Shown: piece after piece, positions 11,121 to 22,599 of the stretch
Numbering within the stretch: position 1 is the stretch's first letter
How the letters are laid out: the number at the start of each line of letters is the position of its first letter
NCBI GenBank assembly: GCA_032164245.1
Contig: JAVMKO010000002.1
Coordinates: 61,227,840 to 61,291,839 of the forward strand
From: Sternotherus odoratus
Lineage: Eukaryota; Chordata; Testudines; Kinosternidae
Direction of reading: 5' to 3'
Length of the DNA: 64,000 bases
Translations under genes and position numbers: made by a program
Notes under the pieces: model-generated
Databases searched by the model: none
Seen by the model: only the letters and a program-made list of their open reading frames with translations
What the model was told of the DNA's origin: nothing

Positions 11121-11860
11121 AATCATAGAATCATAGAAGATTAGGGTTTGAAGAAACCTCAGGAGGTCATCTAGTCTGACCCCCTACTCAAAGCAAGACC
11201 AACACCAAATAAATCATCCCAGCCATGGCTTTGTTAAACTGGGCCTTAAAAAACCTCTAAGGGTGCAGATTCCACCACCTCCCTAGGTAACCCATTCCAG
11301 TGCTTCACCACCTTCCTAGTGAAATAGTGTTTCCTAATATCCAACCTAAACCTCCCTCACTGAAACTTGAGACCATTGCACCTTGTTCTGTTATCTGCCA
11401 CCACTGAGAACAGCCAAACTCCATCCTCTTTGGAATCCCTCTTCAGTTAGTTGAAGGCTCCTATCAAATCCCCCCTCACTCTTCTCTTCTGCAGACTAAA
11501 CAAGCCCAGTTCCCTCAGCCTCTCCTTGTAAGCCATGTGTCCCAACCCCCTGGTCATTTTAGTTGCCCTCCACTGGACTCTCTCCAATTTGTCCACATCC
11601 TTTCTGTAGTGGGGGACTGAAAACTGGATGCAGTACTCCAGATGTGGCCTCACCAGTGTGGAGTAGAATAGAATAATCACTTCCCTCGATCTGCTGGCAA
11701 TGCTCCTACTAATGCAGCCCAATATGCCATTAGCCCTCTTGGCAACAAAGGCACACTGCTGACTCATCCAGCTTCTCATCCACTGTAATCCCCAGGTCCT
11801 TTTCTCCAGAACTGCTGCTTAGCCAGTCAGTCCTCAACCTGTAGCAGAGATATCTTGTTC
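11121..11860 (-). mobile_element. CR1 LINE 3' portion, antisense
   Basis: Read on the minus strand, this is the last part of CR1 ORF2 followed by its 3' UTR. The 3' terminus on the plus strand is the repeated octamer-like CATAGAATCATAGAA at about 11123, which is the inverted form of the short terminal repeats of CR1. Stretches such as TCATCTAGTCTGACCCCC and CTCCATTTGTCCACATCC-like wording are diagnostic. The copy is 5'-truncated near 11860. No target duplication is expected for CR1 and none was seen. Confidence 0.92.
11447..11779 (-). pseudogene. CR1 reverse transcriptase C-terminal remnant
   Basis: A 110-residue open frame carries the CR1 C-terminal segments: [15 protein letters not shown] near residues 6-20, then [12 protein letters not shown], then [16 protein letters not shown], and [15 protein letters not shown] near the end. 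It is unusually intact compared with the plus-strand CR1 at 1.5-3.1 kb, which suggests a younger insertion. The catalytic domain is absent because of 5' truncation, so it cannot encode an active reverse transcriptase. Confidence 0.92.
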
Positions 11861-14800
11861 TCTCTCCCTTCCAGGAATTCACATGTAGCCCAATGACAAT
11901 CTGTCCCGAGGTTCAGAGAAGTCCTTCCGGTAGTTCCAATGCTTAGATAATGTTTTGGGGTCTCCTTTCTCACTCCTGCTCTATTTTTAAGTATTCATTC
12001 ACCTTCCAAACCCAGCCAGATTATTCCTGTTCCTCCACTCAAGGTTTCCTTTTTCTTGCTCCCCATGTTTTCCTGTTCAAGCTATATTTTATCAGGGGAT
12101 CTCAATTCTGGCACACTTTCTCCTGGGCTCAGTTGGCTGATGTATTCAGATCCCATGCATTCCTTGGGTCAAAGGTACCCTAGAATGTACTGACTCCCTC
12201 TAGCCCCGGGGAAGCCTTGGAACTCGTGAGATTTGAGGACAGCAGCTGGTTCAGCAGAGACAGCCAAGACTTTGGAGTCTACAAGATTGATTTCAGGGAG
12301 GTACTTATCTGAACTCATCTTAGCAACAACAAAGTTCAAAATTTGGGCTGAGGTTCATGGCAGTTGCTATTTTTACTGAAGTGGTTTGCCCATCCCTAGT
12401 GGATTTGTGATATCACAATCATTTCCATGCTGGCAAGAGGCTGTAATGTCATAAACCCAGAATTATGACTTCACTGCAGCACCAAGCCAAAGGAGACGCT
12501 GGGCTGCAAAGGAGCAAGCTCTTATTAAAACACAAATAGTTTCAGGAACAGTAAGGAGAACTCAGAAGTATGTTTCTGGCCAAGTACATTTCTTTGTGCA
12601 TATATTTTCTATCTTGTCGAGCTTACTCTAGTAGGAGAATCCCCCTCTAAGCCTTTAATCTTGACCTGCCTTACCAAAAACAAGGGTGAATTCAGTTTAG
12701 GATAATATGGTCAAGGTGTGGAATTACATTCATCCTCATTCTTGATAGTATAAGAACTGAGTCCTTTTTTGTTCACTTTTTTGTTTGTTAGTTTGCTTAA
12801 GCAGTGAAATTATGGCATAAAAGACACCCTCCCATGCACACACTTCATCTGAGACTCCTGTATTGGAACCTGAACCTTTTGTTGTCTATGTCCAAAGGAC
12901 AAACAAATGGCAAAGAATTGTGTATGGAACCAGCACAAGGGAGCAGAAAGTGCAAGGAAAAAGTGCATCTCTTGCAATAAGTTTCCCATGAAAATAGCCT
13001 CTTTTAGGTAGGGGGATTTTCTGATGCAGCATATGTAAAGTTGAGTGAAGGGACTGCTGCTAGAAAGAAGAATTTAATGTCAGTATTCAAGAAATTGGGT
13101 TGCACTCAGAACAAAACTCCTATGTAACCTGATGATGATGTATAAATTATCTGTGCCCTACGGACCCTTTACAAAACAAAACCTTACTTTTTGGTTGATT
13201 TCACTCTTTCTGGTGTGGCACGCACCAGCAAAGTGTCGCCTTACATGAAGCGGAAAAGGTTTTTAGTGGTCAGGAAACATGTTCTTTCTCCCGCACAGGG
13301 AATGCAACAGTTATGCAGAAGTAGCCCACCAGAAAAGCTTCATGATGTATTAGTCTGATATTCAAGCATGACAACCTGTAGATTTTTACTTTTTTTAAAA
13401 AAGGGAAATTATCACTCATACTACTGCAGGAACAGTTACTAGGCAAAGTATGTGCTTAGTCTTGGGTGAAGATGCTGCGTGAATGCACTTGTTTCTGTTT
13501 TCTTGAAAGGTGTAGGAATCTGCCAGGCAAAGATTATGGTCTGATAAACTGGGGAAACACTAAACTTCCAAAATATTTTACCATTGCTAACATCAGATCA
13601 GCTCCATTGGTGTAGGCAGTATTGTGAGCAGCAATTTAGACAGGCTGCTGGCTGCTGCCCCCACAAGCAGTGTGTCATGTAACACTGCTCAGATAAGTGT
13701 TAATTAACAGAGTACTTAAAATGGTGATAGCAGCTGGAAGCCAATGAGGGCCCCCAGTGGAACTGAATCCGTGTTAATGGTGAAAAATGTTCAAAATGTC
13801 CCTTGCTTACTCGTGAGTGGAATTTAATCAGATGAGTCGCGAGGAAATAAAAGAGTGCAAAATCCAGCGGGTTCTCCCCAAATCACCCCAATAGTTTTAG
13901 AATATCTCGTAATACAGGGGAAGTCTCTTGTCACGCATCATAAATATTATTGTAACGTGATCATCTTTTTCAAATCAAAGCCCAAGGCAGAGTTGTGGTG
14001 ACATTTTTAGGATTATGAAATAGTAATACAAAGGTACACCTTTGAAAATATGGGTATGATGTCACTTCTGCCGGCTTCTGACTCAACAGCAACAGGTGTA
14101 CCTTTCTCAGAGCAAAGTATGTTTTCCAGTAACTGAATGTGTTTATCAGGAAACACTGAACAACTGTAGTTAATCTTCACTTTGAGCAAAAGAACAGCTT
14201 TGATAGTGTCTTCATTCTAAACATTGTTCTTCACACTCACCACAGATTCCAATGAATGTTTGTTCTTGTTCAACACAGAGCAAACTTTATTTGGTATAGA
14301 CAGATGTCTGGAACAATTTTTTTCTTCAGAACATATATTATGACTGATGAAATATAAAAACAGGACATTTCTTGTGATTTCCAGGACTTTGGGGTATGAT
14401 ATAAAAACCCAAACTGTCCAAGTAAAACCAGGATGTATCCTCACTTTAATTTATTGAGACACATTCCAGTCCATGGATTAATGTCAATGCTCTTAAAACA
14501 GCTGCTGAGCATACAAGCATGGTACTGCAGCAGAGAAAGGTTTACTGTCTGTGATGGCTGAATGGAAAGAAACTTCTTTATGTAGGTCAGATTTGGATTG
14601 ATAATGTTCATCGAACCCTAGTTAATGAATTTGGAAGCATGTAGCTGAGAGCATAAAATGCTGTACAGTCTTTTAGACTGCAGCAGGAGTGAGCTAAATG
14701 TACAGCCTGCCACAACCAGTAAAAAGGAGTCCATCCTGATGGCTTTATTAAAACTAATGAGGAATAAGAAACTGAAAATGGAGAATTGTAAAAAGTCTGA

Positions 14801-15235
14801 TTAAAGAACTCTACTGCAAAGGCACGAGTAATATAACATCCCACAATACACTCTTCCCTCCACTGAATGGACCCTCTTCCCACCAGAGCTAACTCTCGCT
14901 GTACATTATGAGTTAACGAGAACTACAGACTGTTCAGTTACCAAAAAATCAGGCATATGATGACAAACATTGGCTGACTTGGAAACAGCAAGGAACATTG
15001 CTACAGATAAGGGTCTCCAGGGAAGGGAAAGGGTGCAGATCCCCGAAGAACCACTATATCTCTTTAGAAAGGGGAGGTTTTGGCACCTACTCTAAACTGG
15101 GCGGGGGAGGCCCATTTACAGTTTCTCTGCTTCTGACTGGAGCAAGGACCCAAGTCTTTGTGAAATTGCAGGATCAGCCAGTCCTTCTGTCCTAATAAAG
15201 TCCTCTTCTTCTCTTGCTTCAGGTATCCAGTCCTT
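11861..15235. other. Unassigned noncoding DNA
   Basis: No clear repeat, exon or RNA gene. The part around 13.82-14.10 kb has scattered CpG dinucleotides (for example GAGTCGCGAGG) and no repeat resemblance, so it could hold a conserved noncoding element; this is a weak impression only. Confidence 0.4.
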
Positions 15236-15870
15236 GCCAGAGGCAGATTAAGATTTATTGGGGCCCTGGGCACAAAGAACATTCAGATCCCCCCACACCC
15301 TGGGATGGCTATGGCCTCTCTCACCTTTAAAAGTGGGAGGGTCATTCCCACCCACCTTTTAACATGGGCAGTAGCCTTGGGCAAGCATGGAGCAGCAGTG
15401 GCAGGAGCTAGGCTTCGCAGTAGGGGAATTGATAAGGTTGATCAGCCCATGATAGCATTGTCAACGTCTCCCCGGTGGGGGCTGAGATAGGCCTTTTGCC
15501 CCATTACTATGGGGTCCCACCCCTTTCTCCTCCTCTTCCCCCCAAAGCCCCACCCCATGGCCAGGCTGGAAGCTACAGCCAGACTATGGTAAGAGCCTGG
15601 GCCACTATCAAAAGTCCTGGACCCTCCACCGGCCCTGGGTGGCATGCCCCGGACAGTGGGGACACGAGCCAGGGGATGCTCTCAGGCCCCCTGCCCAGGG
15701 CAGGTGGAGAGTTCGGGATTCCCCACAGTGTCCTGTGCTCCCTGGGCAGCTCTTACCACAGCCCGGCTCCGGCTTTTGGCTGATGGCCCCAAACCAAGGC
15801 TAGAGAGGGCTGAAAGCAGGGACCCATTCAGCACTGGAAAGCTGGACCCAGAGGAACTCTGAGAGGTCCA
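15236..15870. repeat. GC-rich block, probable dispersed repeat
   Basis: Composition jumps to GC-rich, starting with GGCAGATTAAGA and TTGGGGCCCTGGGCAC. It continues through C-rich stretches to about 15870. The opening resembles a turtle dispersed repeat I recognise, but the ends and any target duplication were not found. Several overlapping open frames on both strands (15305-15862) are explained by stop-poor GC-rich composition and show no domain. Confidence 0.4.
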
Positions 15871-17440
15871 GAGAGAGTCAGGGATGCTCCAGTGGCAGGG
15901 ACCTGCTCCCAGAAGAGGGAGGTTCCTATGGGGAAAAGTGGGGTTGCACTACAGCTGGTAGGGCTGGGAAGCTGTTTTGATACAAGAACAGGAGATGGCT
16001 TGCTTATGAGCCAGGGTGGCAAGTCAGAACGTGGTGAGGAATGTCAGGGCTGTGCTGGTGACCTGGGGCATAGTAAAGGATGCCAGGGCTGTACGTGGCA
16101 TGTACTATTTGGCCTATGCTGGGGAAAATATGTGGTCTGGTGCTGAGACATGTTTTGTTCTGATTTATGTGGCTAGGACTTCTGACATAATCAAATCTCA
16201 CAAGGGCCATTTGTACTAAGACTCTTTGGGCTGTTTCTGAGAACTCAGAAGGTGTGAAACTGAAGCTACCATGCAGTGGCCTGCTGATGGAGTGTACTCC
16301 AGGCAGGGCTGCCCCTCTGACAGGGTGCTTCCCTCTTCCTCTGTCAGCAGTAGATATCTGCAGGGAAGGCCCTGCATCCCTCCTTCTATTTGTAGGAAAC
16401 TATGGGGCCATGCATTGCTTCATTCACAAAGAGAGGTTCCCAAGTGGAGTAAAGCCAGAGTAGCTTGACTGGTTCTAATTTTTACCTGTGCCAGTGAGAG
16501 CAGTACCTGGCCCAAAGAGCCAAATGGCAAAACAGGTGGGAAGGAGTTTGGAGAGACTTCAAAGGTCTGAAATCTGTGTGTGGAAACATTTCAGTCATGA
16601 AACAAACAGTTGCCTAGATTTTTTTAACCACAATTGTTTTATCCAAGAACTCTTGTAGACCCTGTAACCTACCTATATTATGCAATCACGTCTCCGACAC
16701 CTTTTTCAAGACAGGTGTATTCAGAGCTGAGAATACAGTGATTATTTGCAGTGTTTCTGCGAATCATTGTGGTGCACAGTTGGCTCTTTCCTCCGCCACC
16801 TGTACACTCATCATTTAGTCAGAGAACAGACTGGCTGACGATAGTACAAGTTCAGAAAATCAAAGCCAGGCAGACGATGGCGTGGGAGGCTGAACATGAA
16901 TTGTAACAGGCCTTCTGACTAACATTCCAGCAGGGGAGCATACAGGAAGCTATGCAGAGCCAGGAAGGACACTGCCCCGGTGCTTCCTTTCTGCCACTTC
17001 AAAAATATCGACTAACAGACCTCTTAAAAAAATGCTTTGGACAGATTCTGACATTAACTCTTGGCCTTTGCCTCATATTATCTTGCTGAAAAATAGAAGG
17101 AAAGTACTGTAAGTGGTTAATACTGGCTTTTAAACAGGATGCTGAGAATAATTAGTGCAGGGCGCTATGTGTATAAGATTTTCTGCAACATCAGGGCTGT
17201 GTAGTCAAAAATCAAGACATGAATATAGTTGAAATGTGTTACTGTGCTTTGCAAAATAATGCTTTCTTATAATCCTTCCTTTAACCACCTATCTCCATGT
17301 ACTGTGTGTATTTAAAGTAGAACCTCAGATGACCACATGTTGTCATGTCAGTTACAGTCATTTTACATTACATTTTAGTCCTGAAGTTTGGAGAAGCTGA
17401 GCTATCTGCTAGTCAGCGCCACTCTTAAATGCAGGTTTGA
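15871..17440. other. Unassigned noncoding DNA
   Basis: No recognised repeat or gene. Small frames at 15892-16468 overlap in several phases and have no recognisable similarity. Confidence 0.4.
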
Positions 17441-17444
17441 CTGC

Positions 17445-17590
17445 AGTCCGAGCCACCAAGTTGCTGTGTGACTTGTGGGCAAGGCACTTGACCTCTTGGT
17501 GCTTCAATTAGCCCAGCCATAAAACTGGCTAAAAAGCAGCCCCCCAATGAAAAACAGATGCTGCCTTTGAGGTGAGGTATTCTGGATACA
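17445..17590 (+). mobile_element. MIR/CORE-SINE fragment
   Basis: The stretch GCTGTGTGACTTGTGGGCAA, followed by GGCACTTGACCTCTTGGTGC and CATAAAACTGG, follows the order of the MIR core (tgtgaccttgggcaagt, then acctctctgtgcctc, then a tail of tgtaaaatgggg type). Divergence is high, consistent with an ancient amniote SINE. Confidence 0.7.
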
Positions 17591-17596
17591 TAAATT

Positions 17597-17619
17597 ACAC
17601 ACACACACACACACACACC
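17597..17619. repeat. (AC)n microsatellite
   Basis: Uninterrupted AC dinucleotide run of about 11-12 units, adjacent to the MIR fragment. Confidence 0.95.
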
Positions 17620-18059
17620 ATTTCTGCACTCTGCCCCCTCCACCGCTATACTAATATTTTGGTACCCATTCAGCCATAATCTTGAATAGCCACATAATTT
17701 TCCCAGGTGGGGCAATTGTTCACGTTTCTACAGTGCAGATACATATTATTTATATGAAAGCACATCAGAGTCACAACGGACAAATCAATCTGGATAAAAT
17801 TTATACCTGTGTGCCACTTAAGCACTCAAATTGGTGGCTGATAGGGTTTGTGCTGTCTTTGCATAGGGGTGAATTTTACCTTTACATGCATGACCAGCTG
17901 AAATCAAATTCTTATTTAAAAACAGCTCTGAAATATCAGTTGCATGGAGAACACTGATCAATATACGAGACTAGCGAAAATACCCGGCGTTGCTCGGGTC
18001 AGTCAGAGGTGGGGAGGGGGCAGACAGCTGAGCGAGTGTGGGGTCCGTTGGATGAGGGC

Positions 18060-18600
18060 AGAGAGCAAACCTGACACCCCCACCTCACCCTCCCCCACCA
18101 AACCCGACACCCCCACCTCACTTACCCCTCGCCCAACCCCGACTCACATTTTCACCCCCCCACCCAAACCCAACACCCCCACGTCTCCCCCCTACCAACC
18201 CCAACACCCCCTGACCAACACCCACACCTCACCCCCCGTAGACCAAACCTGACACACCCACCTCACTTTCCCCCCCCAACCAAACCCGACACCCCTACCT
18301 ACCACCACAAACAAACCCGACACCCCCACCTCACTTACCCCTCGACCAACCCCGACTCACATTTTCACCCCCCCACCCAAACCCAATACCCCCACATCAC
18401 CCCCCCACCAACCCCAACACCCCCTGACCAACCCCAACACCCACCCTTCACCCCTCACCCACCCAGACACCTTCCCACCCCCCCAGACCAAACCCAACAC
18501 CCCCGGCTCACTTACCCCCCGACCAAACCCGACACCCCCATCTCACCCCCCGACCAAACCCGACACCCCTACCTCACTTACCCTCCGACCAAACCCAATT
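18060..18600. repeat. C-rich tandem array (CCCGACACCCCCACCTCA units)
   Basis: About 540 bp of nearly G-free sequence on the plus strand is made of variants of an ACCAAACCCGACACCCCC unit. A longer period is visible: the stretch starting at 18100 is repeated at 18313 (213 bp apart) with few differences across at least 120 bp. The minus strand is correspondingly G-rich, with many runs of three or more G. Confidence 0.9.
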
Positions 18601-18601
18601 C

Positions 18602-18781
18602 GGGTCCGTTGGAGGTGGGCAGGGGGCAGAGAGCTGAGGGATTCCGGGGTCCGTCGGAGGTGGGCAGGGGGCAGAGAGCTGAGGGATTCCGGGGTCCATC
18701 GCAGGTGGGGAGGGGGCACAGAGCTGAGGGATTCCGGGGTTCCGTTGGAGGGGGAGGGGGCAGAGAGCTGAGCGAGTGCGG
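18602..18781. repeat. 45-bp minisatellite, four units
   Basis: The unit beginning GGGTCCGTTGGAGGTGGG starts at 18602, 18647, 18692 and about 18737, giving an exact 45-bp period with few substitutions. A related partial unit is near 18041 on the other side of the C-rich array, so the array may have been inserted into or grown within this repeat. Because 45 is divisible by three, the frame stays open and yields 15-residue repeats that are not considered a protein. Confidence 0.92.
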
Positions 18782-18995
18782 TGTCTGTTGGAGGGGGTAT
18801 TATGACATCATAACTATGTCACAGAGAACAGCAGCTGCCCAGCTGATGTGATTGGCCTTTAAATAATTTCACCCCTGGGGGGCGTCAGAGGTGAGATTTG
18901 AAAAATTTTCGACCCTTACAGTCATTAGGATCCCAAGACCTCTAACTGTACCAAATTTCAAGTCTCTAGCTCAAACGGTGTGGAAGGAGTAAGCT

Positions 18996-19018
18996 TACAT
19001 ACATACATACATACATAC
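18996..19018. repeat. (ACAT)n microsatellite
   Basis: Five to six tandem ACAT units just upstream of the A/T-rich 3' end of the element at 17968-19029. Confidence 0.9.
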
Positions 19019-19029
19019 ACCATTTGACT

Positions 19030-20700
19030 TTTATATATATAGATAGCAAGCAGAACTGTGGGGTTTGGAGACTTTACACTTCTCTGCTGTAATCATTACT
19101 CATCTTTGAGAAGAAGGTTGAAATTACAGTACACTACGTCCATGCACAGCTCATTTTTGATTAAAATAAAAGTCTTGCACATAATTCTACATTCCATTGC
19201 AAGGGGGATTTGGAGGTGGCAGGGGAGTAGTTACAGGATCTTGAAAATCAATGCATAACAAATGAAGTGCAAAGCATGCATTGTTAAATTAATTAGCAAA
19301 AAAACCAAAACCGCTGAATATAAAATATTCTAAGGGTGGATATGGATTCCACCTCTAAAATCAGGCCTCATTTAGGAAAACATTAACAGATTTAAACTCT
19401 ACCTCCAATAACTTTGTTCCTTACAAACATTCAGACTGCAAGCTTGAAAAGCATTCTCCAGAAATAGAGGAATTTGGCGATATCTGATGGACATCAGCTA
19501 CACTCTCAGTGTCTTGAGAAACACAGTGCCTATGTATGAAAGGGGCCACCTAATTGACCATATGGAATATGGTACATAGCTTGTCCTTGCCCAATTGCAA
19601 GTAACAATGGAAATGCCTGCATAATAGATGGCTCCTGGGGGCACTGCACTAAACAGATGAAAATTCAGAAACAGGATAGAGGGAGGAGTAGAATTTTCTC
19701 CCTTCTCTTTGAACATGGAACTGCCATTTACATCAGTGGAACATTTGCTCAAAAAATGAGGACAAAAAGGGATTTGCACCTCTTACATATTCTCAAAACA
19801 CTGAGATGATTTAAACCTTGCATCCTGGGTACAATCATGCCCCAGTCAATATATTCCTGTATTATCTGTAGAACTGGGAATAGAAAAAATGTATGCAGAC
19901 TTATAGAAACCTTAGTAGATCAGTGAGCCTTAATACATGCATATGCTATTTACATGTTCTTAATCAAAAGGTTTTTTTTTTAAAAAAACAGAGTTTAAAA
20001 AAGAATTTGATGTAGATGAACCAGGTCTGAGTGTAATTAAATTTATGAATACAGAGGAAAATACAACATTTTATTAACTGTGGAAGGAATGTGGGTCTTC
20101 AACTGCCCAACAAGTTCACAAAGACAAAGGAGATCAGTTTACAAGGGTTAAGTAAACACAGTATTTTATATTATAATTCAAATGAATCCAATTTCAACAA
20201 GACTATGTAAGAGTCTAAAAATTGGTTTACCAGACTGAACATTTTTATGAATGTTAAAACCCATTACAGTGCTCTGAAGTACAGCTACTGAACAGCTAGA
20301 GCCACATAAAGAAACCATTTGTTTCTTAGCCCCATGGCCAAATTGCTTCTAGCCTCTTTGCTGTTCACACATCTGGTAGGCTCTCACTATTTATTTGTAT
20401 GCTAGTATACTTTGTACATTTCATATTCCTTTAAGTTTCTAGGATTGTAGCCAATCATCATGCATTCCTGAATCAGTCGGTGGGCGAGGGCATAGGAATA
20501 GCAACAGCAAACATCAATGTGACAATTCAATGCTCAAGGCAAATCTGAGAAAATTAATCAGTTATTTATGAAACACACATTTCTGGTAAGGGAGGGAGGC
20601 TATATATGTGAATTTAGTGCTTAAGAAAGGTGCTCGCTTACTCATCTATAGAACAGATATAGCCCTAGAAGAGACAATGTTAGCTTCCCCTCTCCAACCC
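19030..20700. other. Unassigned noncoding DNA
   Basis: AT-rich, with a T9/A7 run at about 19972-19988 and no identifiable repeat, exon or RNA gene. Confidence 0.4.
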
Positions 20701-20704
20701 TCTA

Positions 20705-20809
20705 ATGGGTGAAATTCACCTCTCTGCAGAGGGCCAATACCAGGCCTATGCACCACTTACTTCCCCTTTAGTTTAGCCATAAAACACACTGGATGAACTC
20801 TGCCCTGAC
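20705..20809. repeat. Partial old dispersed repeat (GAAATTCACCTCTCTGCAGAG)
   Basis: The stretch begins GAAATTCACCTCTCTGC and includes GGCCTATGCACCACTTAC and ACACTGGATGAACTCTGCCC. I recognise it as one half of an ancient palindromic reptilian repeat. It abuts the left end of the MITE at 20813. A possible piece of the other half is seen at about 25405-25460. Confidence 0.45.
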
Positions 20810-21100
20810 TTAGGGCTGGTCTACATTAGGGGGAGGGGTCAACCAAAGATATGCAACTTCAGCTACGTGAATAACGTAGCTGAAGTCACCATATCTTCAG
20901 CAGACTTACCTGTTGTCCTCACGGTGGCGGCGGTTGGCGACGGGCTCCCCGTCGACTCCAGCTTGCACCTCTCGGCGAGCTGGAGTTCCGGAGTTGATGG
21001 GAGCACCGTTGGCGATCAACTTATCGCGTCTTGATGAGACGCGATAAATCAATGGCCAAAAGATCGATCACTACCCGCCGATCATTAAGACATACCCTTG
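20810..21100. mobile_element. Harbinger-like MITE rich in hairpins
   Basis: The body runs 20813-21097. The left end GGGCTGGTCTACATTA and right end TTAAGACATACCC are imperfect inverted repeats, flanked by TTA (20810-20812) and TTG (21098-21100), a degenerate 3-bp duplication. Inside are two perfect stems: ACTTCAGCTACGT (20856-20868) pairing with 20874-20886 across a 5-base loop, and TTATCGCGTCT (21021-21031) pairing with 21037-21047. It is CpG-rich compared with its surroundings, which suggests relative youth. No transposase is encoded. Confidence 0.78.
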
Positions 21101-21343
21101 CACTCCATTCCACCACACTGATAGCCTCATAGCTGAATTTGGTCTATTATTTCTAATTCACAAAGGAGAATGCAAAAAGTACATGGTTTATTCTTGCCTG
21201 CTTGCAAGAAACTTCAAGGCTTAAGTGAGTCAAAACAGAGATGTGGGCACATTGCTGGCCCTCTGTACAAGGGTGAATTTCATGCTAATGAACCTAAACT
21301 TTGACCTAGAGAAACTTTCTCAGGAGTTCAGTCTCCATTAGAG

Positions 21344-21551
21344 TTGGTCAAAACTATTTCATTTTCTGCAAAAAGCTTTCATTGAAATTTTTCACTGAAT
21401 TTTTCAGACTTTTCTGAAATAGTTTCTCACTATAAACCTGACAAAATTTGGACAAAACCAGAAATTGTCATGTGAAAATTTTCATTCAGTCAAAAAGCCC
21501 TTTTTTGGCGGAATAAATTTTGGCTCTTTTTTTTTTTTTTTTTTTGACCAG
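21344..21551. mobile_element. TIR repeat with TTGGTCAAAA ends
   Basis: The left end TTGGTCAAAA (21344-21353) and right end TTTTGACCAG (21542-21551) are inverted repeats with one mismatch. The interior is AT-rich with AAATTTTTCA-like stretches and a T run of about 20 near the right end. It resembles a dispersed turtle repeat built on TTTCATTTTG-like motifs. No target duplication was identified. Confidence 0.6.
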
Positions 21552-21615
21552 CCCCAGGCTCCATGCCGAGGCTGATAAAAAAAGCTACCACCTACTGTAA
21601 GCTGTGGTAGCAACA

Positions 21616-21777
21616 TTTCATTCCATAGGTACTGGAACTCGGAGTGCTGGAAGTGGGGGGTGGGGATGCTACACCCTCTGACTTGAAGTGGCTTCCATCA
21701 TAGATGGGGTTTACAGTTTGGTTCAATTGCTCTCAGCACCCACACAACACAAATTGTTCCAGCACCCGTTTCATTCC
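21616..21777. mobile_element. Short TIR repeat with 9-bp target duplication
   Basis: The body is about 21625-21768. It carries GGTACTGGAAC near the left end and GTTCCAGCACC near the right (10 of 11 inverted matches), with TACAGTTTGGTTCAATTGC in between. It is flanked by TTTCATTCC at 21616-21624 and again at 21769-21777. I recognise the interior as a common turtle dispersed repeat. The superfamily is uncertain; an 8- to 9-bp duplication would fit hAT. Confidence 0.65.
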
Positions 21778-22503
21778 TACAGATTGAGTCTTTGCCTAGG
21801 AAGTGTTGGGCTCCTCTTGTGAGGTGTCAAGTGTCTATTCCCATTGAATACCTCTGAGAGGGTCTTCAGCGCCTCACAGAACTAGGCCTTATATACTGAA
21901 TTTATATCTCACCAGTGATGGCTGACCACTTGAGAGACTGTAAAAACTAGATTCCATAACCTGATAGCAGATTCCTTCCCTCGTGACATATCTAATATCC
22001 AAGATACTTACTACTCAAACCAATCTCTGGCCATAACACATCTCTCTAATTATCTGTATGCTCCTCTAGGATTTCTCAAACAGCTGTAATTTTGTAGTTG
22101 AGATTTCATCTTTTACATGACTACTGGTACTGAACCATTATCCGTTAGCATAGTCTCATATTGGCCATGCCAGTATTACGGTCAGCTCAAAATGACTCGT
22201 AACTACAGCATTCACCTCAGTTTAATTAGACCCCCATTGAACTCAATAGCACTGCATGATGCATAGGTCAAGGTAGAATTTTACCTACAATATTTTGAAT
22301 TATATAGGTAGTTTTATCTCTAAATTACATAAAGAAAACATCTTTCATGTGCTTCCTAAGGATGGTCCCACCTGTGAAAGGTGGGCGAAGAAGACCTGTA
22401 GAAAATGGCTGAAGGCTTTACTGTGCTGTCAAATACACCTACTTAAGGCTTTCTTTCTGCAGTGGAAGTTGCCCATGTGTCCATCTGAGGGCAGAATTTG
22501 GTC

Positions 22504-22527
22504 GTGTGTGTGTGTGTGTGTGTGTGT
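22504..22527. repeat. (GT)n microsatellite
   Basis: Uninterrupted GT run of about 12 units. Confidence 0.95.
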
Positions 22528-22599
22528 ATCTAGCATATTCAGCCTCCCTTTGAGGGAAAACTGAATTTTACCATGTGGCTGAACACTAGCTTCACCAGT

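Larger units (their letters stand above)
17968..19029 (+). mobile_element. Non-LTR-like dispersed element with internal satellite-like array
   Basis: It opens with CTAGCGAAAATACCCGGCGT and TGCTCGGG, a start seen in widespread RTE- or Penelope-like dispersed elements of many animals. It closes with CCAAATTTCAAGTCTCTAGC, a (CATA)n run and TTTTATATATATAGAT, the usual kind of 3' end for such elements. Between these ends there is no coding sequence; instead there are G-rich 45-bp repeats and a long C-rich array. The precise family is undetermined, and no target duplication could be shown. Open frames inside are by-products of the tandem repeats. Confidence 0.65.

Noticed and set aside
15236..15870. 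CpG island or gene promoter
   Set aside because: GC-rich but CpG-poor, and begins with a sequence resembling a dispersed repeat; no adjacent exon.
17597..17619. Possible CRISPR or regulatory repeat
   Set aside because: Simple AC dinucleotide run, as are 22504-22527 and 62750-62773.
17944..18851. Repetitive open frames (102 and 80 codons)
   Set aside because: Generated by the C-rich array and the 45-bp minisatellite; no cross-frame or domain support.
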